Assembly: GCA_964511945.1 (NCBI GenBank)
Contig: CAZEHO010000035.1
Coordinates: 1-30,942, forward strand
Direction of reading: 5' to 3'
DNA from: CAZEHO01 sp964511945
GTDB taxonomy: Bacteria; Actinomycetota; Acidimicrobiia; Spongiisociales; UBA11373
Length of the DNA stretch: 30,942 bases
The notes under the pieces are model-generated. The model was given only the letters and a program-made list of their open reading frames with translations. It had not been told where the DNA came from and searched no databases. The first letter of the stretch is position 1; every line of letters begins with the position of its first letter. Position numbers and translations under genes: made by a program. Of this stretch, positions 30,026 to 30,942 are shown one piece after another.

Positions 30026-30703
30026 GTGTGTAGACACTTGATTCGGCTCCTCGCGGCGTTGGTGGTCGGGACGTTGCTGGTGAGTGCCTGCGCCGAGGAC
30101 GGCAGCCTCGATCTGGCGCAACTCGAAAACTTCCTCGGGGAACTGACCGGCGTCGCATGGGGAGACTCCGACGACACTGGAATCAAAGCAGCGGACAAGA
30201 CCGACAAGGCCACTCGGGATTGGAACCAAGCACTGAAGGACTCCAAGGATGCTCTGAGGGACCTCGACCTTGACAAGATCACCGAGATCCTCGATGAGTG
30301 GCCTGCGCCGGGGTTCTATGAGATCAAGCTTGCGATCCTTTTAGCCACGGGTCGCCAGTACGGACCTGATGGCAAGCCAACCCCCGAATACGCAGCTGCT
30401 GCGGCAGGCCTCACCGATGCCGTCCGAACCGGGATATATGGAGATAAGGACATGCCGGATACCCCTGAGGCCAAGGCCCATGTAGACCGGGTTGTGTGGA
30501 TGGACCGTCTCACCGCCTACAAGTTCGCGGTCTGGCACCACCCACCAGGCACCCCTGACGGGAAGCGAATGGCGGAGAAGTATTGTCAATCACTCTCCGA
30601 CTACCGGGCCCATGGCTGGGATCCTCCGAATGGGCATTACCCCGGGCATGACATAACAAACGGCAAACCCCAGGGGACCACCGTGTGCCAGGAGTACCTC
30701 TGA
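30026..30703 (+). CDS. Lipoprotein, unknown function
   Basis: A 225-residue lipoprotein from GTG 30026 with ribosome site GGGAGGAG. Hydrophobic core LIRLLAALVVGTLLVSAC, lipidated Cys22. A charged Lys/Asp-rich, probably helical region follows (about 50-95), then a domain with conserved-looking aromatic residues (VWMDRLTAYKFAVWHHPPGT) and two late cysteines (YCQSL, TVCQEYL) that could pair. Directly coupled to the membrane-protein gene before it. No family recognised. Confidence 0.78.
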   Translation: MCRHLIRLLAALVVGTLLVSACAEDGSLDLAQLENFLGELTGVAWGDSDDTGIKAADKTDKATRDWNQALKDSKDALRDLDLDKITEILDEWPAPGFYEIKLAILLATGRQYGPDGKPTPEYAAAAAGLTDAVRTGIYGDKDMPDTPEAKAHVDRVVWMDRLTAYKFAVWHHPPGTPDGKRMAEKYCQSLSDYRAHGWDPPNGHYPGHDITNGKPQGTTVCQEYL

Positions 30704-30716
30704 GGCAGACAGGTAG

Positions 30717-30788
30717 GCCGATCACTACGACCACCCCTCCTTCGGCCCGTGCCCGTCCTGCGGGGAGCGGATCTACCTGGATCGTTGA
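30717..30788 (+). pseudogene. Possible zinc-ribbon gene tail
   Basis: Between an upstream TAG and a TGA, 23 codons read as a tail containing GPCPSCGERIYLDR, a half zinc ribbon, with no start codon. Probably the end of a degraded gene. The rest of 30704-30942 shows an imperfect GTCGTC/GACGAC stem (30796-30813) and no gene. Confidence 0.3.
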
Positions 30789-30942
30789 TGGTCTAGTCGT
30801 CTAACCCGACGACCAGGACCGACCTCCCCACCCCTTCATCCCCATCGCTGGAATCAGCCGAGCTGGACTCCACTGCTCCTCTGGCCGCTGCTCTGCCACT
30901 GCCACGTTGATCCTCCCTATCACACCCCACGAACCCGACTGC

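Overview
The window looks like a draft or metagenome-assembled scaffold from a GC-rich actinobacterium, most like an uncultivated Acidimicrobiia-type lineage. The signs are GTG and ATGA-overlap starts, Thr/Ser-rich lipoprotein linkers, a tandem Lrp regulator, and a tRNA-Glu/Asp/Phe cluster. The taxonomic placement is inference. A run of 100 N at 27184-27283 is a scaffold gap, so order across it is not guaranteed.

Region 1 (1-1105): the 5' part of a short-chain dehydrogenase and a small lipoprotein, both on the minus strand. Region 2 (1214-21041) reads as one mobile catabolic block. Its left edge carries a broken 3' half of a tRNA-Asn. Its right edge carries excisionase and tyrosine integrase genes, a Trp-rich small gene and an intact tRNA-Lys. 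Just inside each edge sits a pair of TTTGACAC-type repeats with the same 11-bp period.

The cargo of region 2 has three transcription groups. (a) A minus-strand operon at 10635-1423: peptide/opine-type ABC transporter (binding protein, two permeases, two ATPases), tandem Lrp regulator, SDR, VOC-fold protein and HSL-type esterase, mostly joined by ATGA overlaps. An amidase and a second SDR lie directly upstream on the same strand. (b) A plus-strand pair at 13174-16223: an acyl-CoA synthetase translationally coupled to a non-pyrrolysine MttB-family corrinoid methyltransferase. (c) A minus-strand set at 18212-16232: a 64-residue unknown protein, a corrinoid-binding protein and a UroD/MtaA-family methyltransferase with an altered metal motif. 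Near-identical palindromic elements (core GAATCCATGG) occupy the candidate promoters of groups (b/SDR) and (c), and a related palindrome lies upstream of group (a). The parsimonious model is a regulon that imports an N-methylated carboxylate or amide, hydrolyses or CoA-activates it, and removes methyl groups through a corrinoid protein. The substrate and the final methyl acceptor cannot be read from the sequence.

Region 3 (21089-26600): a gene remnant, an FGGY sugar kinase, a sphingosine-1-phosphate-lyase-like PLP enzyme, a frameshifted relic of a trimethylamine-dehydrogenase-type gene, a sulfotransferase and two lipoproteins. Region 4 (26688-27377): tRNA-Glu, tRNA-Asp and tRNA-Phe, then the C-terminus of a second tyrosine recombinase running into the gap, a second tRNA-targeted insertion. 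Region 5 (27507-30942): a zinc-ribbon membrane protein, small Trp-rich genes, a single-span membrane protein and a lipoprotein, without recognisable pathway content.
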